Positions 18,167 to 26,147 of a stretch of 64,000 nucleotides of DNA are shown here, piece after piece. The first letter of the stretch is position 1, and each line of letters opens with the position of its first letter. Both the position numbers and the translations under genes were made by a program. The notes beneath the pieces are model-generated. The model did not search any database. It was not told the origin of the DNA and saw only the letters and a program-made list of their open reading frames with translations. Source of the stretch: Candidatus Nitrosopelagicus sp. (GTDB lineage Archaea; Thermoproteota; Nitrososphaeria; Nitrososphaerales; Nitrosopumilaceae); assembly GCA_028345295.1 (NCBI GenBank), contig JAOMDA010000001.1, positions 1-64,000 on the forward strand, written 5' to 3'.

Positions 18167-18812
18167 AATCGACCATTGGATGTGCTTCTTTTAACTTTAT
18201 TATTTTGATATAAGAATAACCATGTTCTCCTGTATGATCAACAAATTCTGGCTCAGAATTTTTTGTTGTGACATACTTCAAAAATGGTTTTTCTGGTTCA
18301 TTGTTTAAAGTTACATGGCAGAAATAGGATGGACCATCTTCATTAAAATTCAAAAATACTCCTAAAAACCATTTTTCCTTATGTGGAAATGAAAATAATG
18401 GGAATGGAGCTTCATCAAATCCATAACTTAGTTTAGCTAGACTTGATACATCCTCAAGTTCAATTGGATGATATTTTTCCTGAGAAATAGATTCATCAGG
18501 TTTTAACGATGTGGGAAGTGATTTTATCTTTATCACAGGTGAATACAATTTGGAATTATCAACTGTAGAATTAACCAAGTCTAATTGCTCTTTTCCTCCA
18601 ATTTGTCCATAGCTTAGAAAATGGCCAATTGTTTCAATAGGTGTGTAATATATTACTGGTTTTTCTTTTAACAAATCCATCTGTACTGATAATACTTTTT
18701 TTCCTTTATGCTCATGTAAGAATGAAACTCTAGGCATTCGTTCTAATGCACATACTAATCTTGTAAATTCTAAAGGTGAACTCAATTGAATATAATTTGG
18801 AAGCTTATCCAT
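18150..18812 (-). CDS. conserved archaeal protein, function unknown
   Basis: 220 residues, soluble, mixed alpha/beta, no clear motif beyond conserved aromatic patches (SYGFDEAPFPLFSF). It overlaps pyrF by 17 bases and follows purA on the same strand, so it may have a role in nucleotide metabolism; that is guilt by association only. Confidence 0.6.
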   Translation of the reverse strand: MDKLPNYIQLSSPLEFTRLVCALERMPRVSFLHEHKGKKVLSVQMDLLKEKPVIYYTPIETIGHFLSYGQIGGKEQLDLVNSTVDNSKLYSPVIKIKSLPTSLKPDESISQEKYHPIELEDVSSLAKLSYGFDEAPFPLFSFPHKEKWFLGVFLNFNEDGPSYFCHVTLNNEPEKPFLKYVTTKNSEPEFVDHTGEHGYSYIKIIKLKEAHPMVDYGQIQ

Positions 18813-18859
18813 CTGTAGATTGTTAAAAAAAATCCAAATTAAAGCTTAACCCTACAAAA

Positions 18860-19861
18860 TCACACGCGTAGATCTATGACCTCATTAATACTAGGACCTG
18901 TTCCAATGAGCGTGACTTTTACGCCTAATTCTTTTTCAATGTTTGTGATGAATGATTTTGCTGCGTCATCCAATTCATCATAAGATGTAACTCCTGCACA
19001 ATTTGGAAATCGAACATCAAGTTTTGTAATGGAAATTTGATTTGCACTACTTAGCATGACTGCACGCTTGGCTAGTACAAAATCAAATTCAGCTGCACGC
19101 CTAAGACGCCCAGTTACAGTTCCAAACTCTTCCCAGCCTTTTGCTGATGTTTCTTCTGCACTTAATTCTCCAGGCATAGGACCAGTTCCAACACGTGTAA
19201 GATACGCTTTGAAAACTACTATAACATCATCTATTTTTTTTGGACCTATACCTACGTCAGCACAGATTCCTGATGCAGTAACATCCTTTGTCGTAACAAA
19301 GGGATAAGTACCATGCCATAATGAAAGATGGGTTCCTTGTGTTCCTTCAATTAAAACATTCTCATTTCTATCTAATGCAGAATTAACTTCAAGTGGAACA
19401 TCAACTAGATATGGTTTTAATTCGTCAATTTCTTTTGCCATTTTAAGAGTACGCATAGCACGTTCTGCATTTGCAGGACCTGTTCCAGACCCAGTACTTC
19501 CAATTTTCTCTTTTAACATACCTTGAGAGTCTGCATCTCTATGTGATTTTTCAATTATTCCACAATTGTAGTCTAAAAATGCCCGCCCTTCAACACCAAA
19601 ATCATTAATCTCTTTTAGTAATACATCAGGATTTACTACAACACCTGGTCCAACCATGACTTTTGCATCTTTATTTAAGAAGCCACTTGGTAACATTCTA
19701 ACCTTGTAAACTTTTTCCCCATCTTTGATGGTATGCCCAGCATTAGGACCAGCACCGCCTCTAACAACTATTGATGGCTTATCATGTAAGGCAAGATATG
19801 AAATAATTTTTCCTTTACCCTCATCTCCAAAAAAACCACCTATTACTACAGTTGATACCAT
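18860..19861 (-). CDS. purA: adenylosuccinate synthetase (short archaeal type)
   Basis: 333 residues, about 100 shorter than bacterial PurA, as in many archaea. Couples GTP hydrolysis to joining IMP and aspartate. The N-terminal P-loop GDEGKGK (residues 9-15), GGAGPNAGHT, EGTQGTHLSLWHGTYPFVT and TGRLRR are all present. Pairs functionally with purB at 35.8 kb. Confidence 0.94.
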   Translation of the reverse strand: MVSTVVIGGFFGDEGKGKIISYLALHDKPSIVVRGGAGPNAGHTIKDGEKVYKVRMLPSGFLNKDAKVMVGPGVVVNPDVLLKEINDFGVEGRAFLDYNCGIIEKSHRDADSQGMLKEKIGSTGSGTGPANAERAMRTLKMAKEIDELKPYLVDVPLEVNSALDRNENVLIEGTQGTHLSLWHGTYPFVTTKDVTASGICADVGIGPKKIDDVIVVFKAYLTRVGTGPMPGELSAEETSAKGWEEFGTVTGRLRRAAEFDFVLAKRAVMLSSANQISITKLDVRFPNCAGVTSYDELDDAAKSFITNIEKELGVKVTLIGTGPSINEVIDLRV

Positions 19862-19936
19862 AATTCAAATTCAAAGTTTCGCGTATTTAATCTATCTACC
19901 AGTTAGTGTTATTATGAAGTTACAAAAGATCTCATT

Positions 19937-20398
19937 ATGTCTGAAGATAATTTTGCTGGCAATATTATAGTAAATCTTGCAAGTTTACCTGATTTTCTAA
20001 GAACCCCAATACTCAAAAAAAGAATGTTAGAGTTTTTCTCTATGAATAATTCTGAAAAAGAGGAGATTATCATTAATGCACTAGAGGCTGGACATACTAT
20101 TCCATTCCCAAACTTTGCAAAGCTTTTCAAAACATGGCTAGAAGTACTTTCTACTGTTACAGAAAAGGAACGATATGATATGTTTTCAAACTACTTCAAA
20201 CAAATCATAAAAGATCCGCAAAAGATAATCTTGTTCAATTTAGATGGAATTTTTGAAATTTTTTTGAGTCTTAAACTAGATCAACAAGGTATTCTGATAA
20301 AATCAATCAAAAATACTTATGATAGTTTAGATGAGGAATCTAGAAGAAGAATGATTCTTCTAACTCCAGGTAATTCAAAAAAGCTTTTTGGATTTTAG
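19937..20398 (+). CDS. helical protein, function unknown
   Basis: 153 residues, almost wholly helical, no membrane segment or signal. Repeated leucine/phenylalanine-rich helices could form an alpha-solenoid or dimer. ATG 19937. Convergent with the YggX-like gene by four bases. No family recognised. Confidence 0.55.
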   Translation: MSEDNFAGNIIVNLASLPDFLRTPILKKRMLEFFSMNNSEKEEIIINALEAGHTIPFPNFAKLFKTWLEVLSTVTEKERYDMFSNYFKQIIKDPQKIILFNLDGIFEIFLSLKLDQQGILIKSIKNTYDSLDEESRRRMILLTPGNSKKLFGF

Positions 20399-20673
20399 GC
20401 TTGCTTTTCTTCAGGATTTCTATTATCCTCGTTTGAATAATCTACATAATCTCCCTCTGGAGTAATTATACCAGCAAAGATCTTTTCATGCTTTCTCACT
20501 ACTTTCCTGTGATCTGCCAAAGACATATCAAGATGCATTTCATTCATTACCATTATTCTCATTTCTTTCCATTCCTCCCAACATTTGTTACATAATGGAT
20601 ACTTTTCAGCTTGTGGTTCTAGCTGTTCAGAATCGGGGATTTCTGCTTTACATTTAGTACAAATTCTTGACAT
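20395..20673 (-). CDS. zinc-ribbon protein with a YggX-like (Fe trafficking) domain
   Basis: 92 residues. An N-terminal C4 ribbon (CTKC at 5-8, CNKC at 28-31) runs straight into a helical region in which W32, W35, NE at 44-45, L48, M50 and HRK at 55-57 align by eye with bacterial YggX (WAQW, INEKKLNMM, EHRK). YggX proteins help protect Fe-S clusters and handle Fe(II). The added ribbon is not in bacterial YggX. Homology is from memory of the E. coli sequence. Confidence 0.6.
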   Translation of the reverse strand: MSRICTKCKAEIPDSEQLEPQAEKYPLCNKCWEEWKEMRIMVMNEMHLDMSLADHRKVVRKHEKIFAGIITPEGDYVDYSNEDNRNPEEKQA

Positions 20674-20730
20674 TAGAAATATCTGAAAAATCTTTCAATT
20701 TATCTCTTATTGGTAAATACAGTAATAGTC

Positions 20731-20961
20731 ATGTATAGTAAAAGTGATATGAAAATTAAGTGTCCAAAATGTAAAGAAATTGCTGAATTAACGCCAGATT
20801 TTTCATTTGTTACATGTACAAAATGTGATTTTGATGTGACTTATGGAGAATATGTAAAATTTATTGCACATAACGATTTAGCATACTCTGACATTTTAGG
20901 TGATTACACAGGAAGTACTGAAGGTGAAACTGCTGGTACACTGGATGATTGGGACGATTAG
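20731..20961 (+). CDS. small zinc-ribbon protein
   Basis: About 76 residues from ATG 20731; ATG 20749 (MKIKCPKC) is equally possible, and TTG 20710 less so. CPKC and CTKC supply four zinc ligands in the first third; the C-terminus is acidic (DDWDD). Divergent from the YggX-like gene, with which it shares a 57-base upstream region. Function unknown. Confidence 0.6.
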   Translation: MYSKSDMKIKCPKCKEIAELTPDFSFVTCTKCDFDVTYGEYVKFIAHNDLAYSDILGDYTGSTEGETAGTLDDWDD

Positions 20962-21003
20962 TCTATAAGACTTAATTAATTTCAAAAAAAGAGTTTTTGC
21001 AGA

Positions 21004-21651
21004 TTGGAATTATTTCTTGAAGGTATTTTGAACTTAATTGGGTTCATAGTTGGATTAATTATAGGTGGCTTTTCATATGTTGGCTACAAAAATACTGGAA
21101 GTCCAGTATTATTTAGATTAACAATTGCATTTTTTGCAATAGGAATAGGTTTTGGAATAATTTGGTCTGCATATATTACAAATGAAATATTTTTTGAAGA
21201 AGAAAAAATTAATCGTGGTATTCAGGCATTAGGATTAGGTATACAAACAATTGGTTATTTTTTTATTGCATTTTCTCATACAATAAAATCATTTTTTCCA
21301 AAATCACGTTATTTTAGATCAGTAGGAATTTTACCATTATTTTTCTTATCGGTTATGAACATAGAACACATCATTAGAGCATTCTCCTTTATTTTATTAG
21401 TTTATGGTGCAATTGAAACAATTGTTTCATACATAGAGGGAAAACAAAAAGGTACATTAGCTGTTGGTGTAGGATTAGCACTACTAGCATTTGGAGAATT
21501 TATTGCATGGTATTCACTAATATTTCCAGAAACAGTACTTTATTCAATATCAATAATAATTAAAATCTCTGGATTACTGTCATTATTTATTCCAATTTCA
21601 AAATTACCACTCAAGAAAATAAAATTTGATGATGATCTTGATCAAGAATAG
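21004..21651 (+). CDS. polytopic membrane protein (about seven helices)
   Basis: 215 residues with hydrophobic segments at about 8-27, 36-58, 72-92, 104-145 (two), 152-172 and 178-200. A short charged C-terminal tail. No catalytic motif or known family; resembles a family of thaumarchaeal seven-helix proteins of unknown role. TTG 21004. Confidence 0.6.
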   Translation: MELFLEGILNLIGFIVGLIIGGFSYVGYKNTGSPVLFRLTIAFFAIGIGFGIIWSAYITNEIFFEEEKINRGIQALGLGIQTIGYFFIAFSHTIKSFFPKSRYFRSVGILPLFFLSVMNIEHIIRAFSFILLVYGAIETIVSYIEGKQKGTLAVGVGLALLAFGEFIAWYSLIFPETVLYSISIIIKISGLLSLFIPISKLPLKKIKFDDDLDQE

Positions 21652-21665
21652 TTCTATAATTCATG

Positions 21666-21705
21666 CGTAAAAGAAAATATCTTTAGAAAGTCAAAATCTT
21701 TTACG
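21666..21705. repeat. 9-bp inverted repeat
   Basis: CGTAAAAGA (21666-21674) and TCTTTTACG (21697-21705) form a perfect inverted repeat with a 22-base spacer, just after the membrane protein stop. Could be a terminator-like hairpin or an operator for the regulator gene downstream. Confidence 0.45.
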
Positions 21706-21726
21706 TAAAAAGTTTAGAGGATATTC

Positions 21727-21763
21727 ATAACAAGATCATATACTTTAGATTTTAGCTTGTTAT
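21727..21763. promoter_or_regulatory. 8-bp inverted repeat flanking the promoter of a winged-helix gene
   Basis: ATAACAAG (21727-21734) and CTTGTTAT (21756-21763) bracket a TATA-like ATATACTTT stretch, ending two bases before the regulator ATG at 21766. The geometry fits an autoregulatory operator. Inference only. Confidence 0.4.
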
Positions 21764-21765
21764 AG

Positions 21766-22053
21766 ATGGTAACTTATAGAACTAAAATAGAAATTATTGG
21801 AGATATTTTAGTATCTGCACAAGAAAAAACCATGGAACAAGATGGTGCTTCAATAATGCATTTAATCAGAAATGTAAATATTTCACATACTAGACTTTCT
21901 AAGATTCTAAGTAATTTAGTTTCACAGGGATTACTAGAACAAGTAAATTCTGATCGAGCCTACAAATATAGAATTAGTGTTGTGGGCAAAGACTTTCTTG
22001 GTGAATACAAGAAATTTAACAAGTTTACAAGTGATTTTGGCTTGACGATTTAA
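21766..22053 (+). CDS. winged-helix transcriptional regulator
   Basis: 95 residues, one compact winged helix: a long first helix (YRTKIEIIGDILVSA), recognition helix SHTRLSKILSNLVSQGLL and wing KYRISVVGKDFLGEY. Paralogous to the protein at 28909-29187 (shared YRT start, SH-S/T-RL core, K-x-F/YL-ExYK-F end). Typical of the thaumarchaeal HTH_45-like family. Confidence 0.8.
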   Translation: MVTYRTKIEIIGDILVSAQEKTMEQDGASIMHLIRNVNISHTRLSKILSNLVSQGLLEQVNSDRAYKYRISVVGKDFLGEYKKFNKFTSDFGLTI

Positions 22054-22098
22054 CCAGTAATTCAATAACATAATAATTATTAAAAATATACAAAATAC

Positions 22099-22701
22099 AT
22101 GAAAAAAGTCTCATGTGATTATAATGGATTAAAAATTGCCTTAGAATCAATTAGAAATGGTGGTGTGCTAATATTTCCTACAGACACAGTTTACGGAATA
22201 GGCTGCGACCCCTATAACAAAGAGGCTGTAAATAGAGTATATACAATCAAAAAACGTAACAAAACAAAAGGAGTTCCAATTTTAGGTTATTCAAAAGCTG
22301 ATTTAGAAAAAATTGTTGTGTTTGATGAAACTACAAAAAAAATTGCTAAGAAATTTTGGCCAGGACAATTAACAATAATTTTACCAGTTAAAGATAAAAA
22401 ATTGAAAGAATCAATGGATGCGACTGATAAAATTGCAGTAAGAGTACCAGACAATAAATGCATTTTATCACTTCTTAAACAATGTAAATTAATAATTGGA
22501 ACTAGTGCAAATCTATCTACAGAAAATTCATTTGTAGAACCTGATCTATGTGCCAAATCAATAACAGGATATGATATATTTCTAGATGGTGGAACACTTG
22601 AAAGTCTAGGTGAGTCTACTATTATTGAGATAGTAAATAAAGAAATTAAAATCTTAAGGAAAGGAGTTATTTCTCAAGAGGAATTATTTTCTTTAGTTTG
22701 A
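22099..22701 (+). CDS. sua5: threonylcarbamoyl-AMP synthase (Sua5/YrdC domain)
   Basis: 200 residues. First step of tRNA t6A37 synthesis: threonine, bicarbonate and ATP to threonylcarbamoyl-AMP. Core motifs: FPTDTVYGIGCD, KKRNKTKGVP, and the C-terminal IEIVNKEIKILRKG. It lacks the extra C-terminal Sua5 domain, so it is the short YrdC form. Next to a Cgi121 (KEOPS) gene that acts in the same pathway. Confidence 0.93.
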   Translation: MKKVSCDYNGLKIALESIRNGGVLIFPTDTVYGIGCDPYNKEAVNRVYTIKKRNKTKGVPILGYSKADLEKIVVFDETTKKIAKKFWPGQLTIILPVKDKKLKESMDATDKIAVRVPDNKCILSLLKQCKLIIGTSANLSTENSFVEPDLCAKSITGYDIFLDGGTLESLGESTIIEIVNKEIKILRKGVISQEELFSLV

Positions 22702-23219
22702 ATTTACTAATCACATGTCAAAGGAATCTAGAAGAACAAACAATTGATGAAATACGTAATCTTTTAGATGAATTTGGTGATTCTAATCCAAAAATATCTA
22801 AAACAGAATTTTCAGGCATAATTCAAGTAAATACCATAATTGATACTATTGAGGTTATAACAAAAATTAGGGAAAAAATTTCTGAAGAACCATGGTTAAT
22901 TAGATTTTGTTCTAGACTTATTCCGATTCAGAAAGAATGTGAATCTAATCTCAATGTGATAAGAAATGAAATTGCGAAGATGATTTTTTGTATAAATAAA
23001 GATCAGACCTATAGAATAACCATAGAAAAAAGAAATTCACAAATGAAATCTCAAGAAATAGTTACACATATTGCAGATTTAATTCCAAATAAGGTATCCT
23101 TAGAATATCCAGATTGGGAAATTGTAATTCAGATAATGGGAAAAATAACTGGAATTGGAATTGTTCCAAAAAATTCTATTTTAAGTGTAAATCGTGAAAA
23201 ACGTTTAGACTCATGTTAG
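22698..23219 (+). CDS. THUMP-domain RNA-binding protein (Tan1-like)
   Basis: 173 residues. TTG 22698 overlaps the Sua5 stop. The C-terminal half (about 75-165) follows the THUMP pattern (YRITIEKRNSQMKSQEIVTHIADLIPNKVSLEYPDWEIVIQI split across strands and helices). Tan1 THUMP proteins help tRNA acetyltransferases in ac4C12 formation; archaeal equivalents are uncharacterised. Genomic link to tRNA modification supports the call. Confidence 0.75.
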   Translation: MNLLITCQRNLEEQTIDEIRNLLDEFGDSNPKISKTEFSGIIQVNTIIDTIEVITKIREKISEEPWLIRFCSRLIPIQKECESNLNVIRNEIAKMIFCINKDQTYRITIEKRNSQMKSQEIVTHIADLIPNKVSLEYPDWEIVIQIMGKITGIGIVPKNSILSVNREKRLDSC

Positions 23220-23987
23220 TATAGAAGATTTTTCTACAAGTAAATCTTCCAGTGGGGAATTAGAATCAATTGAATTAATATGTTTTTTAGAAATATGAAA
23301 ATAATTTTTTAGGAAACGAGAATTATCAACTCTTAAAGGAATTTTACTAATATTATTATTAATATCTGCATACAATTTTTCTAATAGACTTTTTTTACCA
23401 ACTGCAATTAAACAAAAACTAGTTTTTGGATTTAACCCCGCATTTTCAATAGCATAATTAATCTGTGTAGTTCCTGCAAATCGCAACAGAATGTCTGTTT
23501 CTAATTTTTTTGAGAGCATAGTTTTTTCTCTTTTTGCTAAAAGTGATAGAGAAATTATTTTTTTGATATGTGATTTATTAAGTAAGAATTTTGATGAAAT
23601 TGCTTGAATTATTAAATTTGGAAATTTTTTTCTTAATTTATTTAGTGATATATTATCAAAGATGTAAGTTTTTTTCATTTCAAATATTTCAATATTGTTA
23701 GAAAATATTTTTAGTTGTATCCTTGAGAATGTTCCACCATGAATTATTGGAATTATGTTAATTACATCATTATCATTTAGGATTGTGTCATAACCATTAA
23801 GGGCTGAAGAATCAATCTCATTTACTGCAATCAATAAATTTTTTCCGTCAAAAGATGTAGTATTTTCTGGTTTAGTACTAATTAGATAGTCAATTAATTG
23901 TTTAACTGTCAGATTACTCCTATCTAATATGATTTCATCAATATCAAATGATTTTCTTGCACCACCAGTAAATTTTACAGTAATCAT
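23211..23987 (-). CDS. cgi121: Urm1/MoaD-like beta-grasp domain fused to Cgi121 (KEOPS subunit)
   Basis: 258 residues in one uninterrupted frame. Residues 1-85 look like a ubiquitin-fold sulfur carrier: beta-grasp pattern, LTVKQLIDYLI, LLIAVNEIDSS, LNDNDVINIIP, ending His83-Gly84-Gly85 as in Urm1 (LHGG). Residues 88-258 resemble Cgi121/TPRKB, the KEOPS subunit that aids t6A transfer to tRNA (LETDILLRFAGTTQINYAIENAG, IAVG). In free modifiers the GG is C-terminal and is adenylated; here it is internal. Converges with the THUMP gene, which is next to Sua5. Domain calls are by eye. Confidence 0.75.
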   Translation of the reverse strand: MITVKFTGGARKSFDIDEIILDRSNLTVKQLIDYLISTKPENTTSFDGKNLLIAVNEIDSSALNGYDTILNDNDVINIIPIIHGGTFSRIQLKIFSNNIEIFEMKKTYIFDNISLNKLRKKFPNLIIQAISSKFLLNKSHIKKIISLSLLAKREKTMLSKKLETDILLRFAGTTQINYAIENAGLNPKTSFCLIAVGKKSLLEKLYADINNNISKIPLRVDNSRFLKNYFHISKKHINSIDSNSPLEDLLVEKSSILT

Positions 23988-24031
23988 AAAAATCGTTAAA
24001 TTACTTCAAATAATTATTTTTTGATTTATGA

Positions 24032-24403
24032 TTATTCTGATTTCTCTGCATCATTAAGAATTTCTTCAGCTAAGGTTTTCTCTGGTTCTGATGCTGGTTC
24101 TGATGCTGGTTCTGATGCTGGTTCTGATGCTGGTTCTTGGGTTATTTTTGGAGATGTCTTTTCATCCACTTTATTTCTCTCTAAGAATTCTTTTTCATCA
24201 TCAATTATCTTTTGTTTATGTGCCTGAAATTTTTGTTCTCTGAGAAGAATTTTTGTTATATATCCTGCAATTTCATTTTTTAGACTCTTAGAACGTACAA
24301 TTGTAATTTCGTTTAGACGTTTCTTATTCTCAGTAAAATCTACACCAAAACTATCTTTGTATTGCGACAAGATTTCAGTTGAAAGTCGTTTTATTCTATC
24401 CAC
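24032..24403 (-). CDS. rps17e: ribosomal protein eS17 with repeat-bearing C-terminal extension
   Basis: 123 residues. The first 55 or so match archaeal/eukaryotic S17e (RIKRLSTEILSQY, FTENKKRLNEIT, KSLKNEIAGYITK). A charged extension follows, with tandem ASEP tetrapeptides near residues 90-110. Normal archaeal eS17 is about 60-70 residues, so the tail is an addition. GTG 24403. The DNA repeat is listed separately. Confidence 0.85.
   Translation of the reverse strand: MDRIKRLSTEILSQYKDSFGVDFTENKKRLNEITIVRSKSLKNEIAGYITKILLREQKFQAHKQKIIDDEKEFLERNKVDEKTSPKITQEPASEPASEPASEPASEPEKTLAEEILNDAEKSE
24084..24137 (-). repeat. 12-bp in-frame tandem repeat, 4.5 copies
   Basis: Unit GGTTCTGATGCT starts at 24084, 24096, 24108 and 24120, with a half copy to 24137; copies are identical. 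Encodes ASEP repeats in the eS17 tail. Perfect identity suggests recent expansion. Confidence 0.95.
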
Positions 24404-24454
24404 TAAAACAGAACTTTCTAGGTTTTTTATATATGTACCATTTTAGATTAAAAC

Positions 24455-25207
24455 TCAATTAAGATATCTTTGTGAATTTTCTTCAAGAATTTGCACTACT
24501 TCATCATAACTCATATTCAATATTCTTGAGGCACAGAATACTACACTAGGCAGAAATAAGATTTGAGCTGTTTTATGCCCAAAACATCGAGAAAATCTAA
24601 CAGGTCCATCAGTCTCTACTAAAATTTTATCTTGTTGTGTGTTTGCTAGAAGTGTTTGTTTATCATTAGCATATACAAGTAAAGGACCATATGATACATA
24701 AAATCCAAAATCCATTGCCTTTTTTAGTTGTTTTTTACTTCCATCAAACCAATGGAGTAACACATTTTTTATTTTAAACGATGATAAAATATCAAAGATA
24801 TCATCAAGAGTCTTTCTTGAGTGTATTGAAACAGGTTTTTGAAATTTTTCTGCTAAAGATAGTTGATTTGAAAATACCTGCTTTTGTGTTTCCCATTCAT
24901 GTTCAGAGTTAATGTATGTTCTATCAAGACCGATTTCCCCAATACCACTGATCTTACTTTGATTTTCTTTAATCATTTCAAAAACAGGAGTTGGATTATC
25001 TTGAGCCTTTTCAGGATGGACCCCAAGAAATGGTAAAATGTTTTCTGATTGCTCACTTAATTTCATTGTATTTTGGCAAGTATCAAGATCCATTGATACG
25101 CAACAACCCTTGATATGTTGCTTATTCATAGATTCTATAATTAAAGGTAAATCAGATTCATATTCAGGATCTGAAAGATGTATGTGGGCATCAAAAAGCC
25201 AATTCAT
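24455..25207 (-). CDS. TatD-family metal-dependent hydrolase
   Basis: About 250 residues. HxH metal site (FDAHIHLSDPE) at the N-terminus, GEIGLDRTY, SIHSRKTLDDI, VLLHWFDGS, and LVETDGPV mark TatD DNases/amidohydrolases. Start set at ATG 25207; a GTG at 25225 would add six residues. Likely cytoplasmic nuclease; substrate unproven. Confidence 0.88.
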   Translation of the reverse strand: MNWLFDAHIHLSDPEYESDLPLIIESMNKQHIKGCCVSMDLDTCQNTMKLSEQSENILPFLGVHPEKAQDNPTPVFEMIKENQSKISGIGEIGLDRTYINSEHEWETQKQVFSNQLSLAEKFQKPVSIHSRKTLDDIFDILSSFKIKNVLLHWFDGSKKQLKKAMDFGFYVSYGPLLVYANDKQTLLANTQQDKILVETDGPVRFSRCFGHKTAQILFLPSVVFCASRILNMSYDEVVQILEENSQRYLN

Positions 25208-25309
25208 ACTTGAAATTATTTTCACTTACTAAATAGTCTGTACAAATCTATGCAAAAGTGAGATTTTTTTACTCAAAGTGTTTTATCCTCATATTTTTTA
25301 TTATTAGAT

Positions 25310-25531
25310 ATGAAATCTTCAGAACTTGGTCTATCGTCAATGTACAGAATTTTAAAAAAATCAGGTGCTGAGAGAGTAAGCGATGAATCAGCTGATGAAC
25401 TGAGAAGAGTTGTGGAAGAAATTGCGCAAGAAATTGCTAAAAATGCAGTTGAAATGTCAAAGCACGCAGGAAGGAAGACTGTAAAGGCTGAAGACGTAAA
25501 ACTTGCGTCAAAAACATCCTCAAAGTTTTAG
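25310..25531 (+). CDS. archaeal histone
   Basis: 73 residues: a single histone fold (helices at about 8-17, 23-50 and 58-68) with the [16 protein letters not shown] and [13 protein letters not shown] motifs. Dimerises and wraps DNA. Standard length with very short tails. Stands alone upstream of tRNA-Cys. Confidence 0.97.
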   Translation: MKSSELGLSSMYRILKKSGAERVSDESADELRRVVEEIAQEIAKNAVEMSKHAGRKTVKAEDVKLASKTSSKF

Positions 25532-25572
25532 ATGTAAAGAGTTTAATTGTAAATATTCGTTTTTTAAATTGC

Positions 25573-25644
25573 GGTGACGTGGCAGAGCGGTTATGCGTGA
25601 GCCTGCAAAGCTTATCTAAAGGGGTTCGACTCCCTTCGTCACCT
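25573..25644 (+). tRNA. tRNA-Cys (GCA)
   Basis: Acceptor GGTGACG (25573-25579) pairs with CGTCACC (25637-25643); U73 at 25644 is the cysteine discriminator. D-stem GCA/TGC; anticodon stem TGAGC/GCTTA with loop CTGCAAA, anticodon at 25605-25607. T-stem contains one G-T pair. CCA is not encoded; no intron. Confidence 0.95.
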
Positions 25645-26058
25645 TTCAACTTTTATCATTCCATTCATCCATGGATGCAAAGTACAATAGTATGAATAAA
25701 CTCCAGGCTCAGTAAACGTATAAGAAAATTTTTCATCAGGATCAATATGTCCACTGTCAAATAATCCGTCTGGATTTTCCTGTTGACCACTAGTTACACT
25801 ATGAAATGCAGAATCCTCATTAATCCAGTATACAGTTTCATCAATTTTTGCGACATAGTATGATGGCACATAACACTCATCGTTTGGACCACAATCAGGG
25901 CGAGCAGATTTTATTGGCATTATAATCATGTTTTCAATTTCTTCAACAATTTCAACTTCAGGTGTTTGTTCTGGAATATACTCAAGGTTTACCTGTGAGA
26001 TACCAATTATTATCACAACAATAATTATTGAAGGAATAATTGCAATTTTTTTATTCAT
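25639..26058 (-). CDS. plastocyanin-like blue copper protein (cupredoxin)
   Basis: 139 residues from ATG 26058 (MNKKIAIIPS). A membrane anchor at about 4-24, then a cupredoxin domain with copper ligands His (SAFHSVTS), Cys, His and Met (YYCTLHPWMNGM). Small anchored cupredoxins are abundant in ammonia-oxidising archaea, where they probably replace cytochrome c as electron carriers. The stop codon lies inside the tRNA-Cys 3' acceptor strand on the other strand (six-base overlap). Divergent from the AIPR gene. Confidence 0.92.
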   Translation of the reverse strand: MNKKIAIIPSIIIVVIIIGISQVNLEYIPEQTPEVEIVEEIENMIIMPIKSARPDCGPNDECYVPSYYVAKIDETVYWINEDSAFHSVTSGQQENPDGLFDSGHIDPDEKFSYTFTEPGVYSYYCTLHPWMNGMIKVER

Positions 26059-26147
26059 TCTTTTCGTTTTACATATTTCTTTATGTTTCTTGGTTATCCT
26101 ATAATGACCATATACTTCTAAAGCAAAAGTAATGCAAAAAAACAAAA

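Noticed and set aside
24084-24137. Short repeats considered as a CRISPR
   Set aside because: Units are contiguous 12-mers within a coding frame without spacers; the same holds for repeats at 6365 and 32334.
24021-24227. Plus-strand ORF with GSDA repeats
   Set aside because: Produced by the opposite strand of the eS17 tail repeats.
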